64,000 bases of DNA from Oryzias latipes (lineage: Eukaryota > Chordata > Actinopteri > Beloniformes > Adrianichthyidae), in assembly GCF_002234675.1 (NCBI RefSeq), contig NC_019867.2, positions 28,571,166 to 28,635,165 of the forward strand. The letters are read 5' to 3'. Within the stretch, counting starts at the first letter, position 1. Every line of letters begins with the position of its first letter. A model generated the notes under the pieces. The model did no database searches. It saw only the letters and a list, made by a program, of their open reading frames with translations, and was not told the DNA's origin. This document shows, piece after piece, positions 24,451-36,008 of the stretch. A program made the translations under genes and the position numbers.

Positions 24451-24794
24451 AGATTGCAATCAATTTGCACTGGACACCTCCTTCTGGTTTATTATCCTTA
24501 TGATAAAGTCTGCTAATGTTTTTCCTTCATCAGGTTTTTGTAAGTTAGTGGCTACTTTAGGCTTTGCATGTCATTTAAAATGCTGACATCTATGAGTTGT
24601 GCATTCATTTTGCTTTGTAGGAATAAGACATCATCTGCATGATGGACTGAAAGTTGTAATGGATTAAATAAATCTACATCCACTGAGGAGGCCATCAATG
24701 CAGCACAAAATGCCTGTATGCATGCTGGTAGAGATCAGGCTACAGGATCAAGTTTTTTGGAGTAAAATGTAAGAAGGAGTGATTTGTCTCTGTG

Positions 24795-24920
24795 TCTTTG
24801 CATAAATTCAAATTAATTTCATTTCTATAGCACCTTCCATGTAAAAAGAACAGCTCAAGGTGCTGTACATTAAAACAAACATGAACACAAAACACCAATC
24901 CCCACACATGTAATAAAATA
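24795..24920 (-). mobile_element. L2-like LINE 3' tail
   Basis: TTTCTATAGCACCTTCCATG followed by CAAGGTGCTGTACATTA is the reverse complement of the GTGCTATA...AAA end seen at the 3' ends of the 56 and 59 kb LINE copies. Confidence 0.55.
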
Positions 24921-25177
24921 ATTAAATAATTAAATACACATAAACAAACACAAATAAAATAAATGATTATAAAAACTTAAAGAAGAGAAGTAACTTAAGT
25001 AACTACATTTAAGTACCTCAGACTCATCTGGACATAGAAACACAGAAATATTCTGTTACTTGATCTAAAAAATAAAATCAGATTTTACTAATAAATAAGG
25101 AGGGAATTTTGTCCAAATGCTCCAACCGTTTAGGTCTTTGGACCATTTTGTGTTTTGTTGTGTCGTAGATTTCTTAC

Positions 25178-25311
25178 CTCATCCAAATGTGACCCCGCCC
25201 TCTCATGATGCTCTTTGGTTTGGTCCCCAGCTGAAGATGTGTCTTGCGGTTTGTTTTTGTTTTTTAATTCGTTTTCTTCTTCTTGTGGTTTTGTGGCAGC
25301 ACTAGTGGAAT
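25178..25311 (-). CDS. Orphan exon A (hydrophilic, unknown)
   Basis: 134-bp stretch with acceptor CATCTGTAG|ATTCC and strong donor GATGAG|GTAAGA, open in phase 1 in / phase 0 out. It encodes a charged segment ending GDQTKEHHERAGSHLDE. A shortened relative lies at 25412-25499. It sits 3' of the PIM-like kinase stop codon on the same strand, so it may be a 5' exon of a further gene copy now lost or interrupted by the retroviral remnant. No known domain recognised. Confidence 0.4.
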
Positions 25312-25411
25312 CTACAGATGACAACAACACAGTTCATTGATCCAGAATATTATTATCAAAGACAGCAGAGAGTTAAGGAACTGATGGTTTGTAGTGCTGA
25401 GGATTTCTTAG

Positions 25412-25499
25412 CTCATCTAAATGTGACCCCGCCTTCTTTTGAAGTTCTCTTGTTTGGTTTCCTGATGAAGATGTTTCTTTAGGTTTGCTGGCAGAGCTG
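25412..25499 (-). pseudogene. Orphan exon B, decayed copy of exon A
   Basis: Encodes SGNQTRELQKKAGSHLDE, clearly related to orphan exon A, and has an acceptor (TTATTCCAGCAG). The expected donor reads GAG|CTAAGA, so GT has become CT and splicing as in exon A is unlikely. The middle of exon A is missing. Most likely a tandem duplicate that lost its donor. Confidence 0.4.
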
Positions 25500-25585
25500 C
25501 TGGAATAAATGACAAAAACACAGAGAGTTGATATTTTGTTCACATCGTCAAGCTCTGTTAAGATGTTACTGTTATGTTGTGGATG

Positions 25586-25587
<2 letters not shown>

Positions 25588-25663
<76 letters not shown>
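25588..25663. repeat. (TG)38 microsatellite in the 3' UTR of the kinase gene
   Basis: 76 bases of pure TG/CA. It begins three bases after the kinase stop codon on the minus strand. Confidence 0.95.
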
Positions 25664-25665
<2 letters not shown>

Positions 25666-25666
25666 A

Positions 25667-27519
25667 TTATATCAGCCATGGATGCTGCAGCAGCTCCTTC
25701 AGCTTGGGCCGGAATGAAGGGTAAGACCTCAGACACGATTTCAGAAAACACTGGCAGTCTGAAAAAAAGAGGATGAATACTGATGAAGGTGAGAGCTACA
25801 GTAATCCAAGAGCTGGAAGAACTTCTGGACAGAGTTTTCTTACCCGGGGACAGGTCTTTGCTGATCCTCAGCATATTCATCCCGAACATCCTGGTGTTGA
25901 AGCCCACTCCATGTAAAGCCTCATACCCAACCACTCCAAGCTGCCACACTGTGGTTGGTTCTGCTCTGTAGCCAGAGCCAAACATAGACTCTGGGGCAGC
26001 AATACTCAATGTGCCTGAAAAACAGCAGCTTCAGGTCAGGTGATGCTCCTCAGTGGTTTCCTTTATGGCAGATGCTGATCTGTTACCTGCAAAGTCTGTG
26101 AACACGGAGGTCTCCGTGGTGAAACAGCTCAGTCCAAAGTCGATGAGGCGAGCACGCGGGACACTGGAGCTCGTCTCAATCAGGACATTTTGAATTTTGA
26201 TGTCCCGATGGAAGATGTGCCTCTCCTCAAGATCCACAGCTGTCTGGATCAGCTGTTTCATGATGATCTGGAACACATTACAAAAACCCAATGAGGAAAA
26301 GGAGGGACAACTTCTAGAGCTGCTTCTCAGGAGGACAGGGTCTGTTTTTCTCTTAGTTCTAATCTTTGCAAACTTCTCAGCCTGTTTGCATCAAACAGTG
26401 AACTAACATGTTCAGCCAGATTTCAGTCAAAGATCAGAACTTCAGGAAGTTTCTTCAGGAGTAGAAGGAGAACATCTGGAACAAATAGAGAATGTGAACA
26501 CAAGCCTACCTTAACTTCATCTTCCTCTGCTATGCCTCCTCTGTTCTTCAGGTACACTTTCATGTCTGTGGCTGGGATCGGTCTCTCCATTACAAGGACG
26601 ATCTCCTCCTTCAGATCGTACCAGTCCAGCAGAACCACGGGGGAGGCTTTATCTGGAGACTGTAGCTGTGGGTCTTTCAGCTTCTGCATGACGGCCACCT
26701 CCGTGCAGATTAACTGTCCGTGTTCATCCTGAGGAATCACCACAAAGAGAGGATGAAGAGGAGAACTGCAAAGGAACACATTCAGAGCAGAGATCTTCAT
26801 CATGACTTCTGCAGCGCTGCATGACTCCCACTCACCACCTCTGTATTTAGACCGAAGCCTTTTCCGATGCGTTTGATGGCCACCTGCAAGACACAAACAC
26901 ACGTGGTCAGAAAATCTGAAGGTCAAACAGACGACAATTTCAGACATTTCAGATTAAACCTTCAACAACTAACACGGACCAGATGAAGCAAAACCATCCA
27001 TGTTTTCAATGTGTTTTCCAATGAAAGCCTGAAGCTCGTTCACTGCAGCTGCATGACAAACACTGACCTGCAGGTTGTCTGATCTGCGGAAGCCGCCAAA
27101 AACACATCCAAAGCCTCCTTCACCCAACTGCTCCATCTGCTCGTATTTAGCTTCAAAGTCATCTGAAGACAGAAATGTTAGTTCAGGTGTGATGGAAGGA
27201 ACTTTTTCTAAAAACTAAAATCAGATTTTACTAATAAACTACTATTTGATCAAAATAAAGAACCGACCTTCGCTGGTCTTGACCGAGGAGGTGTTGGTTC
27301 GACTGAGAGAAGTTCTCTTTTCGATGAACTTCCTCAGTTTCTTCAGAAAGTCTTTCTTATTCTTCATCGTCTTTAATCTGGTGGGCTTCATGGGCTCTGC
27401 AGGCTCAGATGGTTCAACCTTCCTCTTCTTGGTTTCTCCATCATCATCATCAGAGCAGGCCTTTCTCTTCAGCGCTTTGGTCCTGCCATCCTCTTTAGAC
27501 GGGACTCTTTTTTCCTCAT
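25667..27519 (-). CDS. PIM-like serine/threonine kinase, 5' end not found
   Basis: Seven exons join in one frame of 352 residues: 27268-27519, 27068-27162, 26836-26883, 26510-26728, 26087-26267, 25844-26014, 25667-25758. Every boundary is AG/GT and phase-consistent. Exon 1 encodes a Lys/Asp/Glu-rich region (KRKACSDDDDGETKKRK). The catalytic domain follows: glycine loop LGEGGFGCVFGG, VAIK lysine (exon 3), MERPIPATDMKVYL hinge region, HRDIKIQN catalytic loop, DFG, AAPES in place of APE, and a PIM-type C-terminus with RPKLKELLQHPWL. All core catalytic residues are present, so it is probably active; targets would be Ser/Thr proteins. It belongs to the PIM-like set expanded in fish, not to canonical pim1-3. 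The first listed exon enters in phase 1, so an upstream exon with the start codon is missing from my model. Confidence 0.82.
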
Positions 27520-27599
27520 CTTCAAGTAACAAAAACAAACAAAAATCACAGTTAGAGGGAAATATCATTTGAAATTCACAATATATTTCTAACATTTTA

Positions 27600-28680
27600 G
27601 ATCATGAATCTTCGTCATCTTCAGTAGTTCGATGATAAAAACCTTAATTTTCAACTTTTGACCCATCAAACTCTCATGTTTCTGCAGAACTTTGTTCACG
27701 TTAGCAAAGTACATTTAAATACAACGGAAATCACATTTTCTCAAGGAATATCTTAGAAAGAAAATTAACTTAACCTTGTTTTAATATAAAATATAGGAAT
27801 ATTTTTAATAGATCAAATTTAAGAAAATTAAAACTTGGTATAGAAAATGTAATAACTGGTAAATGTTTTAGTAATAACCCTGTCAGACATCTTTGGAATC
27901 GATAATTTAACAGAACAATTGCAGATTAAAGAAATCATCTCTGAAAACAAATAAAAATGATTTCGTTCTCAGAGTACCGCCACATATTGCAGCAAAACAT
28001 TCTACAAAACTGTTGCTAACCCGGATGATGTTTCATATCCGCCTCAGGGTCATGCTTTATATTTATTTCTTTCTCCATCTTCTCCTTAGTAGTTCAATGA
28101 TAAAAACTTTCTTTACAACTTCTAAATCGTACAACCAGACTCAATCGCACAAAGTTGCAAGTGATTCTGAATCTCCAACTGCAGTTTTTTTATATGAACT
28201 GTTTTCGTTGCCAAGCAACCTATGTGACATCACTACATGTCTCCTCTCTGTGTTGACATTCAAATCAACGCATCTTAGAATGTTTTGGATAAAAACTGTT
28301 GATTTTCAAAATGTGTCAAATTCTTCACATTGATGCTGAGTGAACTTTCTCTAAACTTTTTGTCATTTTTAGGCAAACATTACAGGAAAAAAAAAAACTA
28401 AAGAAAAAAAAACCAGAAGGTCAGTGCGTGGATTTACACGGACATGCCAGCAGCAAAAAAAGTGCATTAATATATTGATGCTTTTACAATTTGTTTTCAT
28501 CGACAAACTTATTGATCGACCTCGTGACAGCAGAGATAAAGGATTGGAAAATGTGAATAAATGTGATGAATGGTATTATGATATAATAATGAACATTATG
28601 GTTATTGTTCACACTTTTATTATATTATGATAAACAGCTCAAATCTATATTTTTAAAAAGTTGATGCTTTTTATTCATTC
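27600..28680. other. Intergenic; may hold the kinase start exon
   Basis: AT-rich with no convincing exon. The missing 5' exon of the PIM-like gene should lie here or further up, but no ATG exon with a phase-1 donor stood out. Confidence 0.4.
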
Positions 28681-28706
28681 ATTTATCAATCGGCCTTGCG
28701 ACAGAC

Positions 28707-28779
28707 TGGATGGATGGATAGATGGATGGATGGATGGATGGATGGATGGATGGATGGATGGATGGATGGATGGATGGAT
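28707..28779. repeat. (GGAT)n microsatellite
   Basis: About 18 GGAT units with one GATA variant. Confidence 0.95.
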
Positions 28780-28904
28780 AAATCATAAGCCTGGCTTGTT
28801 ATCAAAACCCAGACACAGAATTCTAGCAAATGTATTTGAAGCCTGAATGCAGTTTCCCCAGGTTAGTGCAGATTTATTTGAATCTGTTAGGTTGTGGGAG
28901 GTCA

Positions 28905-29170
28905 GACATTTTTTTGCACTGCTGGCTTTGATCTCCATCTGCAACAGTCAGGGCATCCATGTTGATGACGCTTTACTGTTTCTCGTCCTGGAAGGATCCA
29001 AACCCTACGTCTCAGTTCAGAGAACACACGTTCAGGTCCAAGGTGACAAAGTTTAGCATCATACTCTTGGATGAGCGGTTTTGTGAAAGTATGACTTGGA
29101 TTGAGTACAATTGGATGTACAGTTGCAGGTACGAGGCCATCCACTCGCCCCAATCGCCACTCCGATGACT
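28905..29170 (-). mobile_element. BEL/Pao-type retrotransposon integrase fragment
   Basis: The minus-strand frame contains a zinc-binding HHCC-like region (LIQEYDAKLCHLGPERVFSE, then a CPDCCRW motif), as in the N-terminal integrase domain of BEL/Pao elements. It is only a fragment. Confidence 0.6.
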
Positions 29171-29364
29171 TGATGTGCTTTGTCAAATTCAGGTGAAAGA
29201 CAGAGCAGGTGACTGGTTGATGGTAAAGGTTTACCTTTCTTGAGTAGCTCATAATCATCAGTGATGTTATCCTGCTGAGCTCTACTGCATTCAAGCATTT
29301 CTGCTTCCTGATTTAGCACCAGGTGGTCCAAGCTGGTTGGTGAATTTATGTAGCTCCTCATCCA

Positions 29365-29470
29365 AAAGTATCTGGGATTGGCTCCAGCAACCTTGTGACC
29401 CCAAAAGGGATTTAGCAGGTTCTGAAAAAGGATGGATGGATGGATGGATGGATGGATGGATGGATGGATA
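29365..29470 (+). mobile_element. 3' end of tRNA-like SINE with (ATGG)n tail
   Basis: GGGATTGGCTCCAGCAACCT and AGGATTTAGCAGGTT-like sequence lead into (GGAT)n at 29430-29470, as in the 8175 copy. The 5' part is missing. Confidence 0.7.
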
Positions 29471-29699
29471 GATGATGTGAAATTAATATTTTGATTTCAA
29501 TTCTGAATTCATTTTAAATCATTTCACTTCTAAGTTTTTTTATTATAAAGATGATAAAAATCTCAAATCTCTGACTAATGATTTTCTACTGGTTGGAAAG
29601 GACTTCCCTCTCTTTGTGTGGTTTCTTAAAGGGATCATCAACCATCATATGGAGAGTTTTGTATTTAGTGCTGTGGTGGAGCACAATGTCAGCTCAGAG

Positions 29700-29860
29700 T
29701 AAGTCCGAGCCTTCAGGCTGGAGGTCCAGCCCTTCTCATGACTGTTAACCTGGATCAGGTGTGTCCAGCCAATTAGAACATGCCAGAGCAGAGTGTGTTG
29801 GAAAAACACATGCAGGAGTGCAGTCCTCAAGGGTTGGATTTGCCTGGTTTATTCTGCTTT
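29700..29860. mobile_element. Probable hAT-type MITE, family of 44315-44456
   Basis: Shares ACCTGGATCAGGTGTGT, CAGCCAAT and GTTGGAAAA-CATGCAGGA blocks with the complete copy at 44315. Ends degraded. Confidence 0.5.
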
Positions 29861-29869
29861 TGGATGCAG

Positions 29870-31370
29870 GTTTTTTTTAGTCTCAGTTCCATCCCAGGTG
29901 GCGCCGTCTGCCTAATTTTCACTTCAAACATGCTACAGGCTCAGCTCGCTGCTGCAAAGTCCACTTCCTGTCCTGTTTAACAGCTCATGAGCTTCATGCT
30001 CTCCACGCGTCTCCCCAGCACCACCACAACGACAGGCACCAGGAGAACAACTCTGAGCGTGTCAGTGAGTAACATTATGTGCTGAAAGTTAATGCCAGTT
30101 TTATCAGGTGAGAAGGAATGACCAAGCTGGGGCCTTTTGCTGGTTATGTTTCACATTCATCAAGCTGCAGTCATAAAACCCTAAAAACTAAAAGCAGCAG
30201 CTAATTAAACTAAAACTGTCCATCATGTCGAAAGTTTACCTTCTAACTCAAAACCTGTTGATTTAGGGGTTAATTTCTTTGAGGGTCACAAATATTTACT
30301 GTAACCTGCGTGCTTTGGACTGAAAATAATTATAACAGGATATACATTAATAGTGGTGGTAATTTTTAATAAGTCTCCAATAATGACAATACAGACACAT
30401 TTTAGAGAAAACATGTTATTAAGGAAACCTGACAGATGCAAAACATTTTCATTATAAGTGATGGAATCCTGTTACAAATGCGAGACACTTGAGTCCAAAA
30501 GCAATCAGGAATAAACTTTTATGAATCACATTTGATATGATGGAGCAAAAAAATAGATTAGCATAACAGTTACATAACTTTACACAATTTAAAAAAAATT
30601 AGCTTAAAATTACAAATGGAAAACATGGCAGCAGAGAAAAATGTAAGCAAAGAAGAAGGGTTTACATGGATGGACTGGAACAGCGACCAGAACTGGATGT
30701 GATTTGGGGTTGGGATGGTAGAATCTCAAAACTGAAGAATTAAATCTGACAACAGCATCCAACTACTGAACATGAATCAAAAGACCAAGGGACTCCACTG
30801 CAAAAACGGAATCTTCAGAGAGTAAAAAGACTTGTTTAAAACAAAAATAGTATTTTTTCGGTCTTGAAAGAAAAAGTATTTCATTGAGAAAGTTTTTCAG
30901 TAGAAAAATACGCTTAGTTTTAAGAAAACATGTTTTAGTGACTGCATTTCTTTTCTTAAAATAAGACAATCTGACAATTGTATGACAGATTATATTTGCA
31001 TATTTAAAGAGAATTTGTTTTCTTTTTCCAAAAAAAAGGGTACATTTTCAAATGTAAAGAATTTTTGACTCCTTTCTGACTTATTGTTGCGGCGTCTTGA
31101 ACTGTGATGAGTCTCTGCTGCTAAATAACCAACAAAACATCAAAGATAGTTCACAAAAAGTCACAGAAATTTAGAAAAGCTTGAACCCTGCAGTCACATT
31201 TCAGTTCTCCTCACCTAAATGATCGATTCACAGTTTTTTTCTTTTCTTCACTGCCTCAAAAATAAAAATCCTTCCAGTTTCAGATGAAGCTTAAACATTC
31301 AAAGACCAGTCAAGAGAGCATCTTCAGTAACAGGACGAGTCGGAGCAGCTTGGTGAAGGTTTGAATCCCT
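29870..31370. other. Intergenic, nothing recognised
   Basis: AT-rich sequence without coding or repeat signals that I can identify. Confidence 0.5.
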
Positions 31371-31379
31371 CTCTGTTCT

Positions 31380-33489
31380 TCACTGCCGCTTCAGGCCAAA
31401 GCAGCGCCGGGCCTGCAGACACACAAACGCGGGCACGGTCAAAACTTCCCAGCTCTTTGATGATGAAGTTGAAGAAATCTGACTTGAAATCTGGTTCTCC
31501 AGAATACGTGTGGGAACTTGGTAACAGTCAATGCAGGCTAAAATGATTTTTCAACATAAATTGCCTAAAAATGGGTTCATTAATTAAATGCTGTTTACAC
31601 GAATGAGTGTTTATTCGATCCGAAGTGTAGGAGCAGGGTTTCTGCAGTGTTTTTCCCCCCTAACTTCCTGCAGAAGGTTTTGTTTAGTTTCATTTTACCT
31701 GAATTACATGGATTAAATGGTTACAATTTGCATTTAGCAGATTAGAATGGCTATTACATTAATCCGAATTCCACTGTTGGAGTTTCCAAAAGTGGAAAAG
31801 CTTGACAGGAACACCCAGACTGTGGGTCATCATATAAAAAAGAACCGTCCACTAAAAAAAGACTCCACCTGTTTGTGCTTCAGATGAGTGTGTTTGAGTG
31901 CGAGCTGCTGCAGGCTGCAGATGGGTACCTTATAGCCGTTTTCCTTGCAGCGTCTCTTCAAACGATCCACGTGTTTCTTCACGTCTTGGACCCACTGCTC
32001 ATCATGAGGCACGCAGAGTGTTTTTTTCCTTCTGGTCACCAAGCTGCAAGAACAGCAGATCAGTTCAGCTGTGACCCAGAAAGAAACAGCAAGGCCCTCA
32101 CGGCTGTCTGACAAACTCACATGGTGGCGTCCAGAGCGCAGCCTTTGGCCTGTGGATAATAATCTGCAACAACAATCTTATCTATGGTTTGGTTCTTGAC
32201 GGACAGGCAGCAGTCCACGGGCATCTGCGCCATCGCCACTGAAAAAGACATACAAAAGTAGGTCAGAGAGGAACAATTCATTGACCTCACAGATTCCTAC
32301 GATCCAACCAGATCGATCTGTCTGAGGCAAGTTGTTCATCCAGTCGACCTATAGCATCATAACATAATTTCAAAATGAAATAAATCGATTATTGGAAAAT
32401 ATAATTTATACTGAGACACGGTAGGTTTATTTATTAGAACATAATAGGTATTTATTTCTGAGTCACGCTGATTGAATTGGAGGCTAAACGTGTCCTGGAT
32501 CAATTTTAGATCAGGAATCGCATCAGCAACCACAAACTATGATATGGATTGAATTGTTGTTAGAATGAATCGTTTCACCCCGATGTCTTCTTGCTGGAGC
32601 AAAACCATGTCAGCCTCCTAGAGAGGGACTTTTTACGCGGTTACAGACAACTTCCATGAGATCAATTCAGGTAATCAGATTATAGTAACTTAATAAAGTA
32701 AACTGACTCCTTTAGTGAGCCTTAAGCAGGTAAGGAGTGGGCAGTCCTCAGGAAGGTGCAGCAAAGAGCTGGAGTTTCCCTCTCAGATCCTGCTGAGGTG
32801 TTTTAGGTGTGACACTCAGGTACTTTCCAGTCTCCTGTCATGTAAAAACCAGCTGAACAACATGAATCTGGACGTCTGTCATCTTTTCTTTAACTCTTGA
32901 TTTCTCCTGATGATCATTGGTCTGATAGCTCCACCCGTCTGAGAGCGCTGCCGCCTGCAGGAGAAAGACCAAACGCTCCTCCTAGATGATGTTTTCCTTC
33001 CGTTTCATTGGCACTGATGCATCAGTCCACACACATGCCGACCGGTAAGTTCACATATTTAACTTTGGGAAACACCGCCCATGATTAAACATCCCTAAAC
33101 CTCCATGATGTTTTTTCATGTCGCCCAATATCTAAACCTCTGGGTTTTAATGCTAATTCCTGAAAGGAGGAGGATTTGTCCCTTCTGATCCAGACTGATC
33201 CTAAAGTAGGAGAACTGCTGATGAAAATGGGACTGCAGTGTTGTCATGGGAAGGAGGAGAAGCGACTCCACCTCCCTGCTGTGTTTATCTTTTGACAAGC
33301 AGACCAAATCTATAAACTGATGGGACTAAATGTCCAGGAGTTTTTCTATAAAAGTATGAAATTCTTTTGGAAATATCAAAGGTGAAAAGTGTTTTAGAAA
33401 TGACATTAGGTTTCCGGAAGCGGCAGAATCTCACCTGAGCAGCAGCAGATGATGGTGAGGCAGCAGAGGAGCATCTTGGCATCAGCCAT
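31380..33489 (-). CDS. CC chemokine 1 (four exons, six cysteines)
   Basis: Secreted small chemokine of 106 residues, expected to bind a G-protein-coupled receptor. Exons: 33435-33489, 32121-32238, 31929-32043, 31380-31412, with phases 1, 2, 0. Exon 1 gives a hydrophobic leader (MADAKMLLCCLTIICCCS). Exon 2 has the adjacent-cysteine motif (MPVDCCLS) and the third cysteine (AKGCALD). Exon 3 has the fourth (KTLCVP) and the C-terminal helix (WVQDVKKHVDRLK), plus an extra Cys in KRRCKENG. The last exon adds ARRCFGLKRQ and a sixth Cys. The DCCLS start resembles the CCL19/21/25 subgroup, but I cannot assign an orthologue. The exon-3 donor (AAG|GTACCC) is the weakest junction; reading through it instead gives an alternative tail ending at 31830. 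Confidence 0.85.
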
Positions 33490-33586
33490 GTCAGGAGGAG
33501 GAGGAGGATGCGTTCTCAGATGTCTGCCTGAAGAGGAGCCGTCTGGGGCAGAGGCAGGGAAGTGGCTTTATCCGAGGGAGTCACTC

Positions 33587-33594
33587 TTTATATA
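33587..33594 (-). promoter_or_regulatory. TATA box of chemokine 1
   Basis: TATATAAA on the minus strand about 100 bases upstream of the start codon, giving a plausible 5' UTR of about 70 bases. Confidence 0.7.
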
Positions 33595-33616
33595 GCATGG
33601 ATGCAGGAGGGCAGCA

Positions 33617-33629
33617 CACTTTCACTTTC
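33617..33629 (-). promoter_or_regulatory. ISRE/IRF-like site of chemokine 1
   Basis: GAAAGTGAAAGTG on the minus strand fits the IRF/ISRE pattern GAAANNGAAA and lies about 22 bases upstream of the TATA box. The same 13-mer occurs upstream of chemokine 2. Binding is inferred. Confidence 0.55.
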
Positions 33630-33639
33630 CTTTCTGGCC

Positions 33640-35120
33640 TTTCCCCTCCTCTTTCTCAAAAACAAGAAATGTATAAACATTCATAAAAATCCAAGAAGTG
33701 AAGACAAAGAATTACTCAAATCTGAACCAAGTGAACCTTCAACCATCACCCCAAAGTCCCTTTTAAAGGATGAGATGATCAATCGTTCAAAGAAGACCTG
33801 TGTGCCATTCAAACATGTCCTTCCCTCTAACTGTGGCGACAGGAATCCGTTTCTTTGAAGAGAAACCTCATAGAAAGAAGCTGATGACATAAAATTTACC
33901 TTCTATTTTATTTTGAAAGGAGCTTCTGTCTGGGAGAAGCTTAATGAGATCACGACTGAAGATGAGGAGCGTTCCCCTCCTAAAGATGAGTACAACCAAG
34001 GAACTTAAACTAACCCCAGAAACAAAACAAGGAGGAAAAAAAAACAATTTATTCTTTAAAACAACAAACCCACACATGTTAAAGAATCAGCAGCTGGTAG
34101 ACTCTGTTTCTGGACATCTCAGTTAGCTTTTCCACAGTTAGCTGGATTTCTGGGAATCTTTTTGCCTGCAGAGGTCATGAGGTCACAAGACAACAAAAAG
34201 TAAAAGGTTAAAAAAAAGATAAATCCAAACCAGAATTTTAGCCCTCTAAAGCATCAAACGCACACATAGGTTGCATCTTAGAGCTTCGTGTCAGGGACTT
34301 AAAAATGAATAATAGCAATCATTTACACAGGATTATAACAATGTGGAAGACACTAGAGAATAGGGAAAGTGAATTTTCTCGTTCACCCATCATCACTGGG
34401 GCTATAAATGTTCCCGTCCAGCTTCAGAATTCCCCGTTGTTTCAGCATAAATTGCAGCTCAGATTTAATTATTAATCTGTCATTTCTCTTCAATCGCAGA
34501 CTCTTATCAGTTGTTGAGTCATTGCGGTACAAACTGCTGCGTGAAAGTGCAGTAAAGGTCATAAACACTCGGGTCATAAAAGTCTGCAGCGGCAGGAAAA
34601 TCTGCAAGAAAACACCAACACAAGGTAGTTACTAGAAGGAAACACTCAAAGGAGGCTGAGGATGATGAGGATAGAAACTGGTGGCAGGAGAGAGGGGTTC
34701 CCGGCATGAAATGTGTAAGGTTTGTCTACGTACACAGTACACAAAAGATCTGTTTGTGCACGCGCACTGTACACAGCGGGGAAAAAAGTACTTGACATAT
34801 CAGCATTTAAAGGGGATTTCTACCAGATGTTGCCATTTTGCCAAATATTAAATTCTTACGAAAGAATCGGGACATTTAAGGGTGCAAGTTTAGTCAATAA
34901 AGCGAAATAACAGTATGTATTAAACACATGAAGATAAAGTCTTACTCACATGCACCTGCACGACCCGAGGAGTGCTGTAACATGAAAAGTCAAATTCAGA
35001 CACAAGAAACGAGGCATGCACATTTACCAAGCCGACCAAAACTCTTGTTGCAGGGTGTTGTGGGCTCCGTAGAGGGTCGAGGTAGAGAAGAGCGGCCGCA
35101 TCTTGAAGGCTGGTGTGGCC
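33640..35120. other. Intergenic, nothing recognised
   Basis: Several short frames on both strands (for example 34383-34707, minus), but none shows a recognisable domain or paired splice sites. Confidence 0.45.
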
Positions 35121-35127
35121 GCCATAA

Positions 35128-35331
35128 CCCTTGTGCTATCCTAGGCACTTTAACATTGGGAGTTGGGTCATCTAGACCCACTAGACAGTGCGCTGAACCT
35201 TTTTTCTTCAATGATTTGTGATCTTCACTGGTGTCCATGGATCACATGAAATCTTTCCACCTTTATCCACCTTTGTCATGGAAGGGAGAACGCGCCAATG
35301 TAAGGGGGGGTCATCTAAGATAGCACAAGGG
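35128..35331. mobile_element. piggyBac-type MITE
   Basis: Inverted ends CCCTTGTGCTATCCTAG and the complement of CTAAGATAGCACAAGGG are flanked by ATAA on the left and TTAA on the right, consistent with a TTAA target with one left-side substitution. 204 bp, non-coding. Confidence 0.8.
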
Positions 35332-35421
35332 TTAAGGGGCGTCATGAAAATAGAATGTACCATTGTTGTGTGTTTTAGTAAGTGTATCGTGAAACATTAA
35401 TAAGGCTAATGGAAGTTGACG

Positions 35422-35491
35422 TACAGTACGCCCAAAAGTTTTCCATTCACTTGAATGAGAAGGTGTGTCCAAACCTTTGGTCTGTACTGTA
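35422..35491. mobile_element. Short palindromic Tc1/mariner-type MITE
   Basis: TACAGTAC at the left and GTACTGTA at the right enclose CCATTCACTTGAATGAGAAG, with matching CCAAAAG/CTTTGG arms. Only about 70 bp. Confidence 0.65.
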
Positions 35492-35494
35492 TGG

Positions 35495-36000
35495 GTGATG
35501 CTGTCCTATGGTGCACATACGCCACACTCTTGTCATTAGTGAGGTGCGTGCACTGGCTTCTTACTGACCGTGCACAAATGCCAGGCATAGGGTGTCCAGG
35601 TGCCTGTGGGATGCCCACACAAACTGCACTCTGATTGTCTAATGTGTGTGCGTCTATCATGTGGACAGCTCCTTGTTGCATGTAATATAAATGTTTGCTA
35701 CGACCCATGCCCGTAAAAAAATGTGCATGAACATTTTTACCTTTACAGGCTTCAGGAGTGGTCTACGATCTTGATATTTGATATGGGCTACCTGCTGCCC
35801 CCTACAGGTGTGCCCAATGTTTCCCTGCTGACAGCCGTGGGGGCAGTTGTGACCAAGGCCTTAAAAGGTGCAAAACCTCAAAGAAAGCCATGAGATCACC
35901 TGAAGAGTGATAGATAAAGTTTGGCCAAATGGTACTTTCTGTTCTGTACATGTTCTGTGAAGGAGAAAAAAACCCCACATGAAACTCTTAGTTTGACTGT
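35495..36000. other. Intergenic, nothing recognised
   Basis: No supported gene or repeat boundary. Confidence 0.4.
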
Positions 36001-36008
36001 TTCCTCAG

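Noticed and set aside
34383-34707. Overlapping minus-strand frames (62-74 codons)
   Set aside because: No domain, no paired splice sites, different frames compete.
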